A DNA stretch of 62,148 nucleotides, taken from positions 1 through 62,148 of the forward strand of contig DASZZZ010000020.1 of NCBI GenBank assembly GCA_036260375.1, read 5' to 3'. The position numbers and the translations under genes are program-made. This document shows positions 24,749 to 33,038 of this stretch, piece by piece (position 1 is the first letter of the stretch; the number at the start of each line of letters is the position of its first letter). This DNA comes from DASZZZ01 sp036260375. Lineage in GTDB: Bacteria > Actinomycetota > CADDZG01 > WHSQ01. The notes under the pieces are model-generated. The model saw only the letters and a program-made list of their open reading frames with translations. It made no database searches and was not told the DNA's origin.

Positions 24749-24824
24749 CGACCGCTCCGGGCGCACGTGGCCGGGGCACTCCAAACCGCTCTGAGTCGGC
24801 CCCGACTCACGTGCGCCCTCCGCT
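24749..24824 (+). repeat. Hairpin repeat element, copy 2
   Basis: Same architecture as copy 1, but the outer stem is GGGCGCACGT (24759-24768) with ACGTGCGCCC (24809-24818). Both arms changed together so pairing is kept. The single-stranded core GGGGCACTCCAAACCG and the inner hairpin GAGTCGG/CCGACTC (24793-24799 with 24802-24808) are conserved. A small GCGACCG/CGGTCGC hairpin (24731-24747) lies between the two copies. Confidence 0.8.
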
Positions 24825-24875
24825 CGGCTGTGCCGGCCGCTCAAGCCGGGCGCTCGCTCCGCCGACCCGAAAAGG

Positions 24876-26234
24876 ATGGAGACGTTGCAGAAGGAGTGGC
24901 GTGATGGCGCGTGGTGGGCTCGGACGCCCGACGGCGGCTGGCTTCGCTGGAGCGAGGTCGAATCGGCGTGGCGCCCGTCGGGCGCGCCGACCGACGGGCC
25001 GCGCCCGTTCGAGCCCGGGTGGACGCCACCGTCGACGGCTTCGTCGCTAGGGCCGCGGGACGCCCCGTCGAACGCCGTGGACCGGTGGTGGAACCGCACG
25101 TTCCCACCGTTCAGCAACCGGCGCCTCTTGTTCGGGCTCGCCGTGCTCCCGTTCGTCGGCATCGTCTACTTCCTGTACCGGCTCGTGGTGCACGACGAGC
25201 CGTTCGAGTGGCCCATGTACCTCTTCACGACCGTCGCGGCCCAGGTCTTCCTCGCGGTCGTATGGCTGTCGAGCTCCGTGCGGAAACTCGCCGACGCGCG
25301 CGCGAACGCTTCGCCGCGCGATTCGGACGTCCCGACGCCGTTCGCCGACGCCGGAGCGGCCGGGTTCCCGGACCCGGCCCAGGGCGACGTCCCGCTCGCG
25401 GCGCCGTCGTCGCGGCTCGCGGACGGCGCGCGCGACTTCCTGACGGGCGTCCTGGTGACGTTTGCCGGCGTCGAGCTGATGCAGTTGATCGGCGGCTTCG
25501 GCGACCCGCTGTCGGGCGCGGCGGTCGGGACGAGCGCGGTCGTCGCGGTCGTCGCTGCGTTCGTCGTGCACTTCCGTCACACGATCGTCGCGCTCGCGGT
25601 CGTCGCGGTGCTTCTCGGCGCGGTCGGCGCGGCGGCGCTCGAGATCCTTTCCTTCATGCTGTGGAGCGACAGCGACTTCGGCAACGCGTGGCTGTGGTCG
25701 TCCGTGTTCGCGTTCGTCTGCGGACTGCCGTTCTGGTGGCACCTGCGACGGACTCGCAGTCTGATGCCGAGCGTCAAGACGTGGATGATCCTCGCGTTCG
25801 GCTCGGCCCTCATGGTCCTCGCCGGCGTGTTCGCGCGCTTCGCGGACGCCGGCGCCGGCGAGGTCGCGACGCCGCGGCCCGTGCCCGTCGTGTCGCCGTA
25901 CGCGCGGCCGACGACGCCCGTCGCGCGCATCGGATCGGTGTCGCGCGACGCGACGTCGCGCATGCTGTTCGACGCGTGGCGCACGCGCTCTCGCACGACG
26001 GCGGAGCGCGTCGCGACGCCCGGCGCCGTCGACGCGCTGTTCCGCATCCCGGTCGACCCCGCCGCCCGCTACCTCGGCTGCGGCGCGGTCGAGGGCGGCT
26101 GGATCCGCTGCGCGATAGCCGCGCACGGCGACCTGTTGATGCTCGCTCCCGAGCACGACGGCGCGGGCATGTTCTACGTTGACTTCTTCGAGCGCGTGCC
26201 GGCCGACACGCCGATCACCTACGGCGAGTACTAA
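24876..26234 (+). CDS. Membrane protein of unknown function
   Basis: A 452-residue protein. A tryptophan-rich N-terminus (EWRDGAWWARTPDGGWLRW) recalls small WW-like or DUF2510-type cytoplasmic modules. It is followed by a proline-rich linker and six or so hydrophobic helices between residues 85 and 325 (LLFGLAVLPFVGIVYFLY, AQVFLAVVWLSS, TIVALAVVAVLLGAVGAAAL, TWMILAFGSALMVLAGVFA). The last 120 residues form a soluble domain (RYLGCGAVEGGWIRCAI, MFYVDFFERVP). No family recognised. The start is uncertain: AAAGG touches ATG 24876 directly, and the TTG at 24885 has GGATGGAG in front of it. The gene lies just beyond the two hairpin repeats. Confidence 0.65.
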   Translation: METLQKEWRDGAWWARTPDGGWLRWSEVESAWRPSGAPTDGPRPFEPGWTPPSTASSLGPRDAPSNAVDRWWNRTFPPFSNRRLLFGLAVLPFVGIVYFLYRLVVHDEPFEWPMYLFTTVAAQVFLAVVWLSSSVRKLADARANASPRDSDVPTPFADAGAAGFPDPAQGDVPLAAPSSRLADGARDFLTGVLVTFAGVELMQLIGGFGDPLSGAAVGTSAVVAVVAAFVVHFRHTIVALAVVAVLLGAVGAAALEILSFMLWSDSDFGNAWLWSSVFAFVCGLPFWWHLRRTRSLMPSVKTWMILAFGSALMVLAGVFARFADAGAGEVATPRPVPVVSPYARPTTPVARIGSVSRDATSRMLFDAWRTRSRTTAERVATPGAVDALFRIPVDPAARYLGCGAVEGGWIRCAIAAHGDLLMLAPEHDGAGMFYVDFFERVPADTPITYGEY

Positions 26235-26327
26235 GCGCGCGGTGCCTCAGCGATGACTGGGACGGGATGTCGGTGATGAGGCGTTCGAGCGAGTAGGGAC
26301 ATCTCTTCTAGACGGTGGTGATATTCA

Positions 26328-26373
26328 AGGAGGATCCTCCTCCCTCGTCGATAGAACGAATCGGTCGTCGTTC
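26328..26373 (+). promoter_or_regulatory. Palindrome and inverted repeat before the lower-GC gene
   Basis: A perfect 14-bp palindrome, AGGAGGATCCTCCT (26328-26341), and a second inverted repeat, GAACGA-N8-TCGTTC (26354-26359 with 26368-26373), end two bases before ATG 26376. The second looks like an operator; the first could be an operator or the terminator of the upstream gene. Confidence 0.4.
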
Positions 26374-26375
26374 GA

Positions 26376-27794
26376 ATGAAGTGGACTTTTCATTGCGTCT
26401 TTGCCGCCGCTAGGGTGGATCCCGTTGTCTTGGAGGACGTCGATCAGGGGCTCGTATTGGACGAACGGTTGGCGGCAACGTTGAGTGGCGGTGTGGGGTA
26501 CTTCTGGATCCTCGACTCGCCACGTATCGGTAACGTTCTAGACAGAGATGACTTCGTCCCAGGATTTGTCCGAAGATCTGGCGATGTTGTCGAGATCCAT
26601 ACCTTGGTGAGCGATGTCGTCACTGCTCTTGGCTTCGCTCACCGGGAGCCGATTCCCAGAGGCGTCATCGGCGCGACGGAACACTCGGGGATATTGCTTG
26701 TCAATGTCTCCGGGAGGCAATCGTCGCTCAGCGTAGGCGGTAGTCGTGCATCGGTCTTGCGTTTTCGAGGTCGAACGCTTATCAGTCACGCTCAAATCGT
26801 TGACGCTTCCTCGACTCTGGTCACTGCGCTGGCGTCAAACTATGTAGGCGGTCAGTCACTCCTGTCATGGGCTCGGTTCGATGCCGTCGATGAGCAGGTC
26901 GAGACGGATGATGAGCGTCGTGTTCAGAGCGTACAGATAACGCTCAAACAGACCCCAGCTCTCGCTACGATGCTTACTCGTGCAACACAGTTGCGCGTAT
27001 GCGCTGATTGGCGAGTGGGGCGCGACGATCGATCCCAACACATCATCAGCACGTCGCTGCAAATCGAGGTAGACACGAGTCGTCCGACAGAGGCGCGTCT
27101 GCTAATGGTTCCATTGTTCCGATGTCAAGAGTTGCTAAGTCTTGCGTTCGGCGGGTTTCTTCGAGCGGACAGTGGCCGTGCGGGACTCGAGGGACTCGAA
27201 ACACGCGGGGAAGTCTGGGATGCTTACCTAATGCAAGAGCAGCCGCCACCGGGCGTGCCGCCGGCTAGAGTCAAGGAACGCCCAATCTTTCGTTTCGATG
27301 ACATTAAGGGAATAGAAGGCCTTGGTCGTTGGGTTCGCTTGTGTTCAAGATACCCTCGCGCAGTGGCACCCCTGACGAATTTCTATCGATTGGGGCCTAG
27401 CTCTGACCCAGTGCGTTTGCTTGAGATCGCGTCAGCGATGGAGCATTGGGTCACACGGCATCGTCGCAGCAGCCGGTGGGCCGCGAGGGTCCGTGGCCGA
27501 AGTATCGCCGAGACGGTGGCGCTGCACGTCGGTACACCTTTTGCCGAGTGGTGTGGGGACCCAAAGAAATGGGCGGATGGTTTTTGGGAGCACTACAACT
27601 TGCTCAAGCACGATCCCGAGTTTGATCCTGATCCACTTGCTGTAAAGGCATTTCAAGAGTCGGCGTACCTGCTGCTCATCGCCGAGCTACTGAACCGCGT
27701 CGCGCAAAGTACAGTGCCCGCGCGCCGGATATTCTCTGACTATCGCTTTGAGACGCTAAGAGGTTGGACCCACGAAACGCTCCGAACGCCATGA
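26376..27794 (+). CDS. Large protein with a possible ApeA/HEPN-like C-terminus
   Basis: A 472-residue soluble protein, no signal or membrane segments. The first ~300 residues are strand-rich and unrecognised. Then comes a helical segment NFYRLGPSSDPVRLLEIASAME, of the kind that precedes HEPN domains in ApeA-like proteins, and a C-terminal helical domain with FWEHYNLLKHDP followed by AFQESAYLLLIAELLNRVA. N-LLKH approximates the R-N-x4-H motif of HEPN RNases but lacks its arginine, so activity is uncertain. ApeA-type proteins are known in anti-phage defence; the assignment is tentative. Codon use is visibly less GC-rich than in neighbours, which suggests transfer. No Shine-Dalgarno precedes ATG 26376. 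Confidence 0.55.
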   Translation: MKWTFHCVFAAARVDPVVLEDVDQGLVLDERLAATLSGGVGYFWILDSPRIGNVLDRDDFVPGFVRRSGDVVEIHTLVSDVVTALGFAHREPIPRGVIGATEHSGILLVNVSGRQSSLSVGGSRASVLRFRGRTLISHAQIVDASSTLVTALASNYVGGQSLLSWARFDAVDEQVETDDERRVQSVQITLKQTPALATMLTRATQLRVCADWRVGRDDRSQHIISTSLQIEVDTSRPTEARLLMVPLFRCQELLSLAFGGFLRADSGRAGLEGLETRGEVWDAYLMQEQPPPGVPPARVKERPIFRFDDIKGIEGLGRWVRLCSRYPRAVAPLTNFYRLGPSSDPVRLLEIASAMEHWVTRHRRSSRWAARVRGRSIAETVALHVGTPFAEWCGDPKKWADGFWEHYNLLKHDPEFDPDPLAVKAFQESAYLLLIAELLNRVAQSTVPARRIFSDYRFETLRGWTHETLRTP

Positions 27795-27852
27795 GCGATC
27801 TCGCCCCTAGTGCCATCGAGCACGGGGTGCCAGTGGAGCCTTGTCGCCAACT

Positions 27853-29754
27853 TCAGTCCTCGGGGTACGGCCACGGGCGGTCGACGACCACGATCACGTT
27901 GCGGTCCTCGGGAGTCCCGCGCGACGCGCGGTTGGCCTGGTAGTCGTTGTACGACAGCTCGCGCGCGATCGACGCCAGCTTGAGCACCTGTTCGCCGGAG
28001 TGGCCGTCGGCCTCGAGGTCCGGCTTGGGCGCGCCCGGGTTCGCGGGGCCGGCGTGGTCGATCATCGTCAGCACCATCGACATCGTCCCGTCGCGGTTGT
28101 CGACGAGCTCGATCATGCGAGCCTGCTGCGGCCAGTCGAGGTGCGCCGCGGTCGAGACGTGCCAGAAGTCACCGGTGCCGAGCGTCGGCGGCGTCTCCTG
28201 CTCGCAGGTGTAGTGACGCACGTAGTTCTCGTGCTCGTGCCCTGCGATGTGCGCGATGACGTTCGGGTGCTGGCAGTAGAGGTCCTCGAGCGTCACGAGA
28301 CTCACGTTCTGCGGGTTCGCCGCGTTGTCGCGGTCGACGCGCTGCCCGTAGTGGATCGGGTACTCGGTCGGGTCCGTCGACGGCCAGCGCGTCGTACGCA
28401 GCGTGTGGTGCGAGAACACCATCACGTACTCGCCCTGTGCCGCGGCGGCCTCGATCTGCGTGCGCAGCCACTGGAACTGCGGGTCGTCGACCGAGCCCTC
28501 GGAGCAGAACAGCGACCCGCACTCGTCGGTGACGGTGTCGAGCACGACGAAGCGCAGCCCCGGCGTCGGCGTGAACGAGTAGTAGCCGTCGTTGTGCGCG
28601 TCGGCGATCGCGGGGCGCCCGTAGCTCGCGAGGTTCTCGGGGTCGGGTCCCGGCGCGAAGCCGTGGCCGACGGGCGTGCCGGTCGTCACGAAGTGCTGGC
28701 CGATCCATCCCGCGCGGCTGCACGGCGGCGGCGCGCCGACCCCGGGCTCGTCCTTGGCGAGGAAGCAGCGGCGCGGGTCGGGCGGCACGATCTCGGCCCC
28801 CGGAAGGTCGTCGATGCCGCCGATGTCGAACCAGGAGCCGGCGTCGGGCAGCGTCGTCGGCGGGATCATCGGCTTGAGGCAACCCGTGGCGACGTCCTGG
28901 TACGCGGGGTCCGACGTCTCGCCGCTGGGGCCGAACGGTCCGAAGTAGGCGTCGGGGCTGTTGCCCTGCACGAGTGCGTCGTGGTTGCCGAACGCCGAGT
29001 ACCACGGCATGTCGAGACCGATCGCCTCGAACGGCTGGTTGGCGGCCTCGAACAGGCCCGGGAAGTCGCGCACGGTCACCGGCCGGCCGGTGTCGGCGGC
29101 GTTCTGGGGGCGCGACGGCGAGTAGCCGTCGCCGTCGGTGCCGGGACCGGACGCGTCCGGGTCGTAATAACCGGCGTCGCCGCCGCCCTGCACGCCGTCG
29201 TAGACGGAGCCGGGCGTGCCCGGGCACGCGGGCGTCGGGATGCCCGAGTTCGGGTCGACCTTCTTGTGACCATCGAGGATGTCGATGAACCAGCGCGTCT
29301 CGTTGAACTGCTGCGAGTCGGCGTTGTCGCCGGTCAGGATCGTGAGGTCGAGCGGCTCCTGGGTGATCGGGCTGACGGTGTTGCGCGCCGAGCGCACCAT
29401 CGCCTCGGTGACCTGCGTCGTGAGCGACTCCTGCGGTCGGTACGCGGCCGAGAACGGCGCGAACGGGCCGCGCTGCGTGGTATCGAGGAACTCGACGCGG
29501 GCGGGCGACTCCTCGTCGACCATCTGGAAGTCCGACAGCTGCAGGAAGTTGAGGATCGAGCGGTCGGGGGGCCGGAAGTCCTCGGGCCCGCCGAGGACGG
29601 TGTAGTCCTCGCCCTCGGCCCAGTCGAGGACGTCGTCGCCGTCCGTGTCCTGGATCGTGCGCGCGAGCGTCGTCACGGGGGCCGCGGTCGCCGGCGCGAC
29701 GAGCGCCGCCGTAACCGTCCCGCACGCGAGCAGTGCCACCGTCCGACGGATCAT
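27853..29754 (-). CDS. Secreted metallophosphoesterase (TIGR03767-like)
   Basis: A 633-residue exported calcineurin-like phosphoesterase. The signal peptide is MIRRTVALLACGTVTAALVAPATAA. Metal-site motifs in order are FLQLSDFQMVDEE (D-x-H/Q type), LTGDNADS, SAFGNHDA, VMVFSHHTLR and IAGHEHENYV. Large inserts of about 150 residues between the GD and GNHD motifs, rich in Asp, Gly and Pro, match the long actinobacterial subfamily. The substrate is unknown. A GGAAGG Shine-Dalgarno precedes ATG 29754. It is divergent from the second subtilase and stands alone. Confidence 0.85.
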   Translation of the reverse strand: MIRRTVALLACGTVTAALVAPATAAPVTTLARTIQDTDGDDVLDWAEGEDYTVLGGPEDFRPPDRSILNFLQLSDFQMVDEESPARVEFLDTTQRGPFAPFSAAYRPQESLTTQVTEAMVRSARNTVSPITQEPLDLTILTGDNADSQQFNETRWFIDILDGHKKVDPNSGIPTPACPGTPGSVYDGVQGGGDAGYYDPDASGPGTDGDGYSPSRPQNAADTGRPVTVRDFPGLFEAANQPFEAIGLDMPWYSAFGNHDALVQGNSPDAYFGPFGPSGETSDPAYQDVATGCLKPMIPPTTLPDAGSWFDIGGIDDLPGAEIVPPDPRRCFLAKDEPGVGAPPPCSRAGWIGQHFVTTGTPVGHGFAPGPDPENLASYGRPAIADAHNDGYYSFTPTPGLRFVVLDTVTDECGSLFCSEGSVDDPQFQWLRTQIEAAAAQGEYVMVFSHHTLRTTRWPSTDPTEYPIHYGQRVDRDNAANPQNVSLVTLEDLYCQHPNVIAHIAGHEHENYVRHYTCEQETPPTLGTGDFWHVSTAAHLDWPQQARMIELVDNRDGTMSMVLTMIDHAGPANPGAPKPDLEADGHSGEQVLKLASIARELSYNDYQANRASRGTPEDRNVIVVVDRPWPYPED

Positions 29755-30081
29755 GTTCGCCTTCCTCGTAGTCCCGACCGGCTCCGCTGACAGTTTCTCC
29801 GGAGCGTCCGCCGCACCTCCCCGGGCGCGACCACGCGCCGGCGCGCCGGCGCGCCAAAGCGCCGCGAACCGCCCGAAAAACGCGCGCGCGGCACGTCGGC
29901 GCGCTCCCGCACGCCGGGCCGCCTAGTAACTGGATGGTTAGCCGTAGGCGTCAGCGGGTAATTACATGCGACCACGGAGGCCGGCGATCGGCCGGTCTTC
30001 GGGCACCACCGACGTCGGGCGTTCGGCGCCCACCCCGGCGTCCCGTTCGAAGCTCTCTCGAACGTCACAGAGGAGGGGACT
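29755..30081. other. Divergent intergenic region with no gene
   Basis: 327 bases between the leftward phosphoesterase and the rightward subtilase. It contains a GC-only palindromic patch (GGCGCGCCGGCGCGCC type, about 29840-29855) and a short AT-richer stretch with TAATTA at 29957-29962 that could be the subtilase -10, though no good -35 is spaced to it. Nothing coding is supported. Confidence 0.5.
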
Positions 30082-31101
30082 GTGCTGAAGAGGCTCGTAT
30101 TGCTGTGCGCGGCGGCCGCCACCGCGGCCGCGTTCGCCGCTCCCGCGGCGGCGTCGAACGACCCGTACTCCGGCAAGCAGTGGGGTCTGACGAAGATCAA
30201 GGCCGAGCAGTCGTGGGCCTACGGTGACGGCACCGGCACGCTCGTGGCCGTCGTCGACACCGGCGTCGACCTCGGTCACCCGGACCTCGCGTCGAAGCTG
30301 GTCGTCTTCAACGACGCCGACATGGTCGACTCCAAGAACCGCGAGAACGACGGACCGATGGACGAGAACGGCCACGGCACGCACGTCGCCGGGATCGCCG
30401 CCGCGATAACGAACAACGGCGTCGGCGTCGCCGGCGTCGCGCCGGGCGCGAAGATCCTGCCGGTGCGCGTGCTCGACGAGGACGGCTCGGGCACGACCGA
30501 CCAGGTCGCGGCCGGCATCCGCTACGCCGCCACCAAGGACGCCGACGTCATCAACCTGTCGCTGGGCTTCCTGTCGGGCGCCGGTGAGGTCGTCCGCGTC
30601 ATCGGCGGGCTCGAGCCGATCTACGACGCGATCGACTACGCGCACTCGCAGGGCGCGGTCGTGGTCGTCGCCGCCGGCAACGACGCGGTGCCGCTGTGTG
30701 CGGAGCCGTCGGCGCACCCGCTGGCGCTCTGTGTCGGCGCGACCGACAGCCGCGACAACCGTTCGTGGTTCTCGAACTCCGACAGCACGATGACCAAGCG
30801 CTTCCTCACCGCTCCGGGTGGCGACGCGCTGACGTGCTCGGGCGACATCTTCTCGACCTACCTCCGCAGCGAGCCGAAGTCGGTGTGCACGCCCGAGGCC
30901 GGCTACGAGGCGCTCGCCGGCACGTCGATGGCCGCTCCGCACGTCGCCGGCGTCGCGGCGCAGCTCGCCGGCAAGGGCCTGACCAACACGGCGATCGAGA
31001 ACTGCATCCTCGCGAAGGCGGATGACCTCGGCACGCCGGGTTGGGACCCGGTGTACGGCCACGGTCGGCTCAACGCGCTCAACGCGGTGAGCACCTGCTG
31101 A
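30082..31101 (+). CDS. Secreted S8 subtilisin-like protease (compact)
   Basis: A 339-residue exported subtilase. The GTG start at 30082 has AGAGGAGGGG 5 bases upstream and is followed by the signal MLKRLVLLCAAAATAAAFAAPAAA. The triad is Asp59 (VVDTGVDLGHPD), His98 (NGHGTHVAG) and Ser282 (GTSMAAPHVAG), with VVAAGND for the oxyanion Asn. There is no I9 pro-domain; the mature N-terminus (SNDPYSGKQWGL) runs straight into the catalytic fold, as in thermitase-like enzymes. Cysteines near the end (CSGD, CTPE, NCIL and a terminal Cys) may form disulphides. A 12-bp hairpin terminates it. Confidence 0.92.
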   Translation: MLKRLVLLCAAAATAAAFAAPAAASNDPYSGKQWGLTKIKAEQSWAYGDGTGTLVAVVDTGVDLGHPDLASKLVVFNDADMVDSKNRENDGPMDENGHGTHVAGIAAAITNNGVGVAGVAPGAKILPVRVLDEDGSGTTDQVAAGIRYAATKDADVINLSLGFLSGAGEVVRVIGGLEPIYDAIDYAHSQGAVVVVAAGNDAVPLCAEPSAHPLALCVGATDSRDNRSWFSNSDSTMTKRFLTAPGGDALTCSGDIFSTYLRSEPKSVCTPEAGYEALAGTSMAAPHVAGVAAQLAGKGLTNTAIENCILAKADDLGTPGWDPVYGHGRLNALNAVSTC

Positions 31102-31136
31102 CAACGTGCATCAAGGTGTAGGGCAACGGGTGCCAC

Positions 31137-31172
31137 GGGCCCGGCGGAGATCCGCCGGGCCCGATCCCTTTG
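31137..31172 (+). terminator. Terminator after the compact subtilase
   Basis: GGGCCCGGCGGA (31137-31148) pairs with TCCGCCGGGCCC (31151-31162) around a very short loop, followed by GATCCCTTT. A long GC stem with a weak T-run. Confidence 0.75.
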
Positions 31173-31229
31173 AGGGGCGCGTGGCGCGTCGCGTCGGCGC
31201 GTCGCGCGACCGGCGCTAGGTTGAACGGC

Positions 31230-32159
31230 GTGACACTCGACCCGCAGGTGAGCTCGTACCTTCGGAAGGTCAACGCGTTCGGGCAGGTGGACTACGCGAC
31301 GTTGACCCCGGAGCAGGCGCGCAAGACGCATCGCAGCAGCTACGTGTTCGCCGGCGAGCCCGAGCACGTCGGGGCGGTCGAGCAGCACGTCGCTCCGGGA
31401 CCGCACGGCGACGTTCCCGTGCGTGTGTACCGGCCCGTGAGCGACGACCTCGTCCCCGCGCTCGTGTTCTTCCACGGCGGCGGATGGGTCGTGGGCGACA
31501 CCGACGCCGCCGACGTGTCGCTGCGCGCGCTGTGCAATCGTTCGAGCTGCGCGATCGCCTCGGTCGACTATCGGCTGTCGCCCGAGCACAAGTTCCCCGT
31601 GCCGCTCGACGATTGCTTCGCCGCGACCGAGTGGGTCGCGTCGTCGGGGGCCGAGCTCGGCGTCGACGCGACACGGCTTGCGGTCGGAGGCGACAGCGCC
31701 GGCGGCAACCTCGCCGCCGCCGTGACGTTGCTCGCGCGCGAGCGAGGAGGGCCGGCCGTCGCGTTCCAGATGCTGATCTATCCGGTGACGAACCACGACT
31801 TCGACACCGAGTCGTACGTGACGAACGCCGAGGGCTACGGACTGACGCGCGCCGGCATGCAGTGGTACTGGGAGTGCTACCTCGCCGATCCGGCCGACGC
31901 GGCGTCGCCGCTGGCGTCGCCGTTGCGAGCGGGAGACCTGTCGGGTCTGCCTCCCGCGCTCGTCGTCACCGCCGAGTACGACCCGCTGCGCGACGAGGGC
32001 AAGGCGTACGCGGCGCGCTTGCGTGAGGCGGGGGTCGCCGTGACCCTGTCGCGCTACGAGGGCCACATCCACGGGTTCTTCCGGCTCGGCGGCGTGATCG
32101 ACGCGACGCACGACCTCGTCGACGAATGCGCGCGCGAGCTTCGCAAGGCGCTCATGTGA
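31230..32159 (+). CDS. HSL-family alpha/beta hydrolase (esterase/lipase)
   Basis: A 309-residue carboxylesterase of the hormone-sensitive-lipase family. The oxyanion motif is FFHGGGWVVGD. The nucleophile Ser is in GGDSAGGN, the Asp in EYDPLRDEG and the His in GHIHGF, all in the standard order. The IYPVTNHDFDTESY cap-adjacent segment is also typical. It probably hydrolyses short acyl esters in the cytoplasm; no signal peptide is present. GTG 31230 is chosen because it gives the short LDPQVSSYL start typical of the family; the frame is open 20 codons further upstream. Neighbours give no pathway clue. Confidence 0.9.
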   Translation: MTLDPQVSSYLRKVNAFGQVDYATLTPEQARKTHRSSYVFAGEPEHVGAVEQHVAPGPHGDVPVRVYRPVSDDLVPALVFFHGGGWVVGDTDAADVSLRALCNRSSCAIASVDYRLSPEHKFPVPLDDCFAATEWVASSGAELGVDATRLAVGGDSAGGNLAAAVTLLARERGGPAVAFQMLIYPVTNHDFDTESYVTNAEGYGLTRAGMQWYWECYLADPADAASPLASPLRAGDLSGLPPALVVTAEYDPLRDEGKAYAARLREAGVAVTLSRYEGHIHGFFRLGGVIDATHDLVDECARELRKALM

Positions 32160-32180
32160 GGGGTTCGCCGTGCGTCGTGA

Positions 32181-33038
32181 CTACTCGTCGGGCACGAGCA
32201 CGCTGACGAGCTCCTGCACCGGGTAGTCGCGGGATCCCGACGTGACGAACACGCCGAGCGGCTGCCACGCGCCGCCGTCGACGCGCCAGCGCGCTTCCCA
32301 TACGACGTCGACGACGACGTCGTAGACGTCCTTCGTCTCGTAGAGGTGTGCGACGTCGCCCGGCGCACGCCGCGTCCACGGGCGTCCGGGCCCGTCGCTC
32401 GTGACGCCGCCGCCGTCGCCGAAGCTCCACTCGTAGCGGGCCGGACGTGCTTCCGCCGTGACCGTGACCCCGCCGGCGCTCGCGGTCGCGGCGATCGGTC
32501 CCGGCGCGTCCTCGAGCCAGAAGTAGGACTCGAGGCCCGTGAGGCCGATTCGCGACGGCGCGGTCGCGATCTCCGGCCACGGCGCGAGCGCCACGGCGCG
32601 GTCGCGCGCGATCGCGACGAGGTCGCCGATCGAGGGGCCGCGCTCGGGGGCCGGACGGCCGCGATCCCGCTCGCGCCGTTCGATGGCGGTGCAGATTCCA
32701 GGCCCGTTGGGCACGACCAGGTTGGGGACGTCGAACGAAGTAGCGATCCGCCCGCACGGATTGTAGGAAACCATCCAAACCGGATCAGGATCTGGGCTCG
32801 CGTCAGCACCAGCCCCTCCGTTCGGCACCGTCGATCCCGGCTCAGCCTCCGACGGCGGTTGTGAACCTGTGTCGCTCTGGGGAGTTGATGCAGTAGGTGG
32901 CTCATAAGAGACGGTCGCGCCGATGCCTGGCTTCTCGCGTCGAAGAAACCCATAGTTCTTGGGGATCGCTTGAGCGCGTACGGTCGACGCGAGAATGAAT
33001 CCGACAACGAAGAGCGTCGGCAACACCCTCGGGTTCAC
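32181..33038 (-). CDS. Exported protein with a PKD-like domain
   Basis: A 285-residue protein. The GTG start at 33038 overlaps the upstream stop (GTGA) and has AAGGAA 9 bases before it; it gives a signal-like N-terminus (PRVLPTLFVVGFILASTVRAQA). A Pro/Ser-rich linker (residues 50-90) follows. Near residue 200 YEWSFGDGGGV matches the PKD/Ig-like hallmark W-x-FGDG. One cysteine pair (NPCG, GICTAIE) may be a disulphide. The function is unknown; PKD modules commonly mediate extracellular binding. Base composition changes inside the gene: the 5-prime third is AT-richer and the rest very GC-rich. Confidence 0.65.
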   Translation of the reverse strand: MNPRVLPTLFVVGFILASTVRAQAIPKNYGFLRREKPGIGATVSYEPPTASTPQSDTGSQPPSEAEPGSTVPNGGAGADASPDPDPVWMVSYNPCGRIATSFDVPNLVVPNGPGICTAIERRERDRGRPAPERGPSIGDLVAIARDRAVALAPWPEIATAPSRIGLTGLESYFWLEDAPGPIAATASAGGVTVTAEARPARYEWSFGDGGGVTSDGPGRPWTRRAPGDVAHLYETKDVYDVVVDVVWEARWRVDGGAWQPLGVFVTSGSRDYPVQELVSVLVPDE

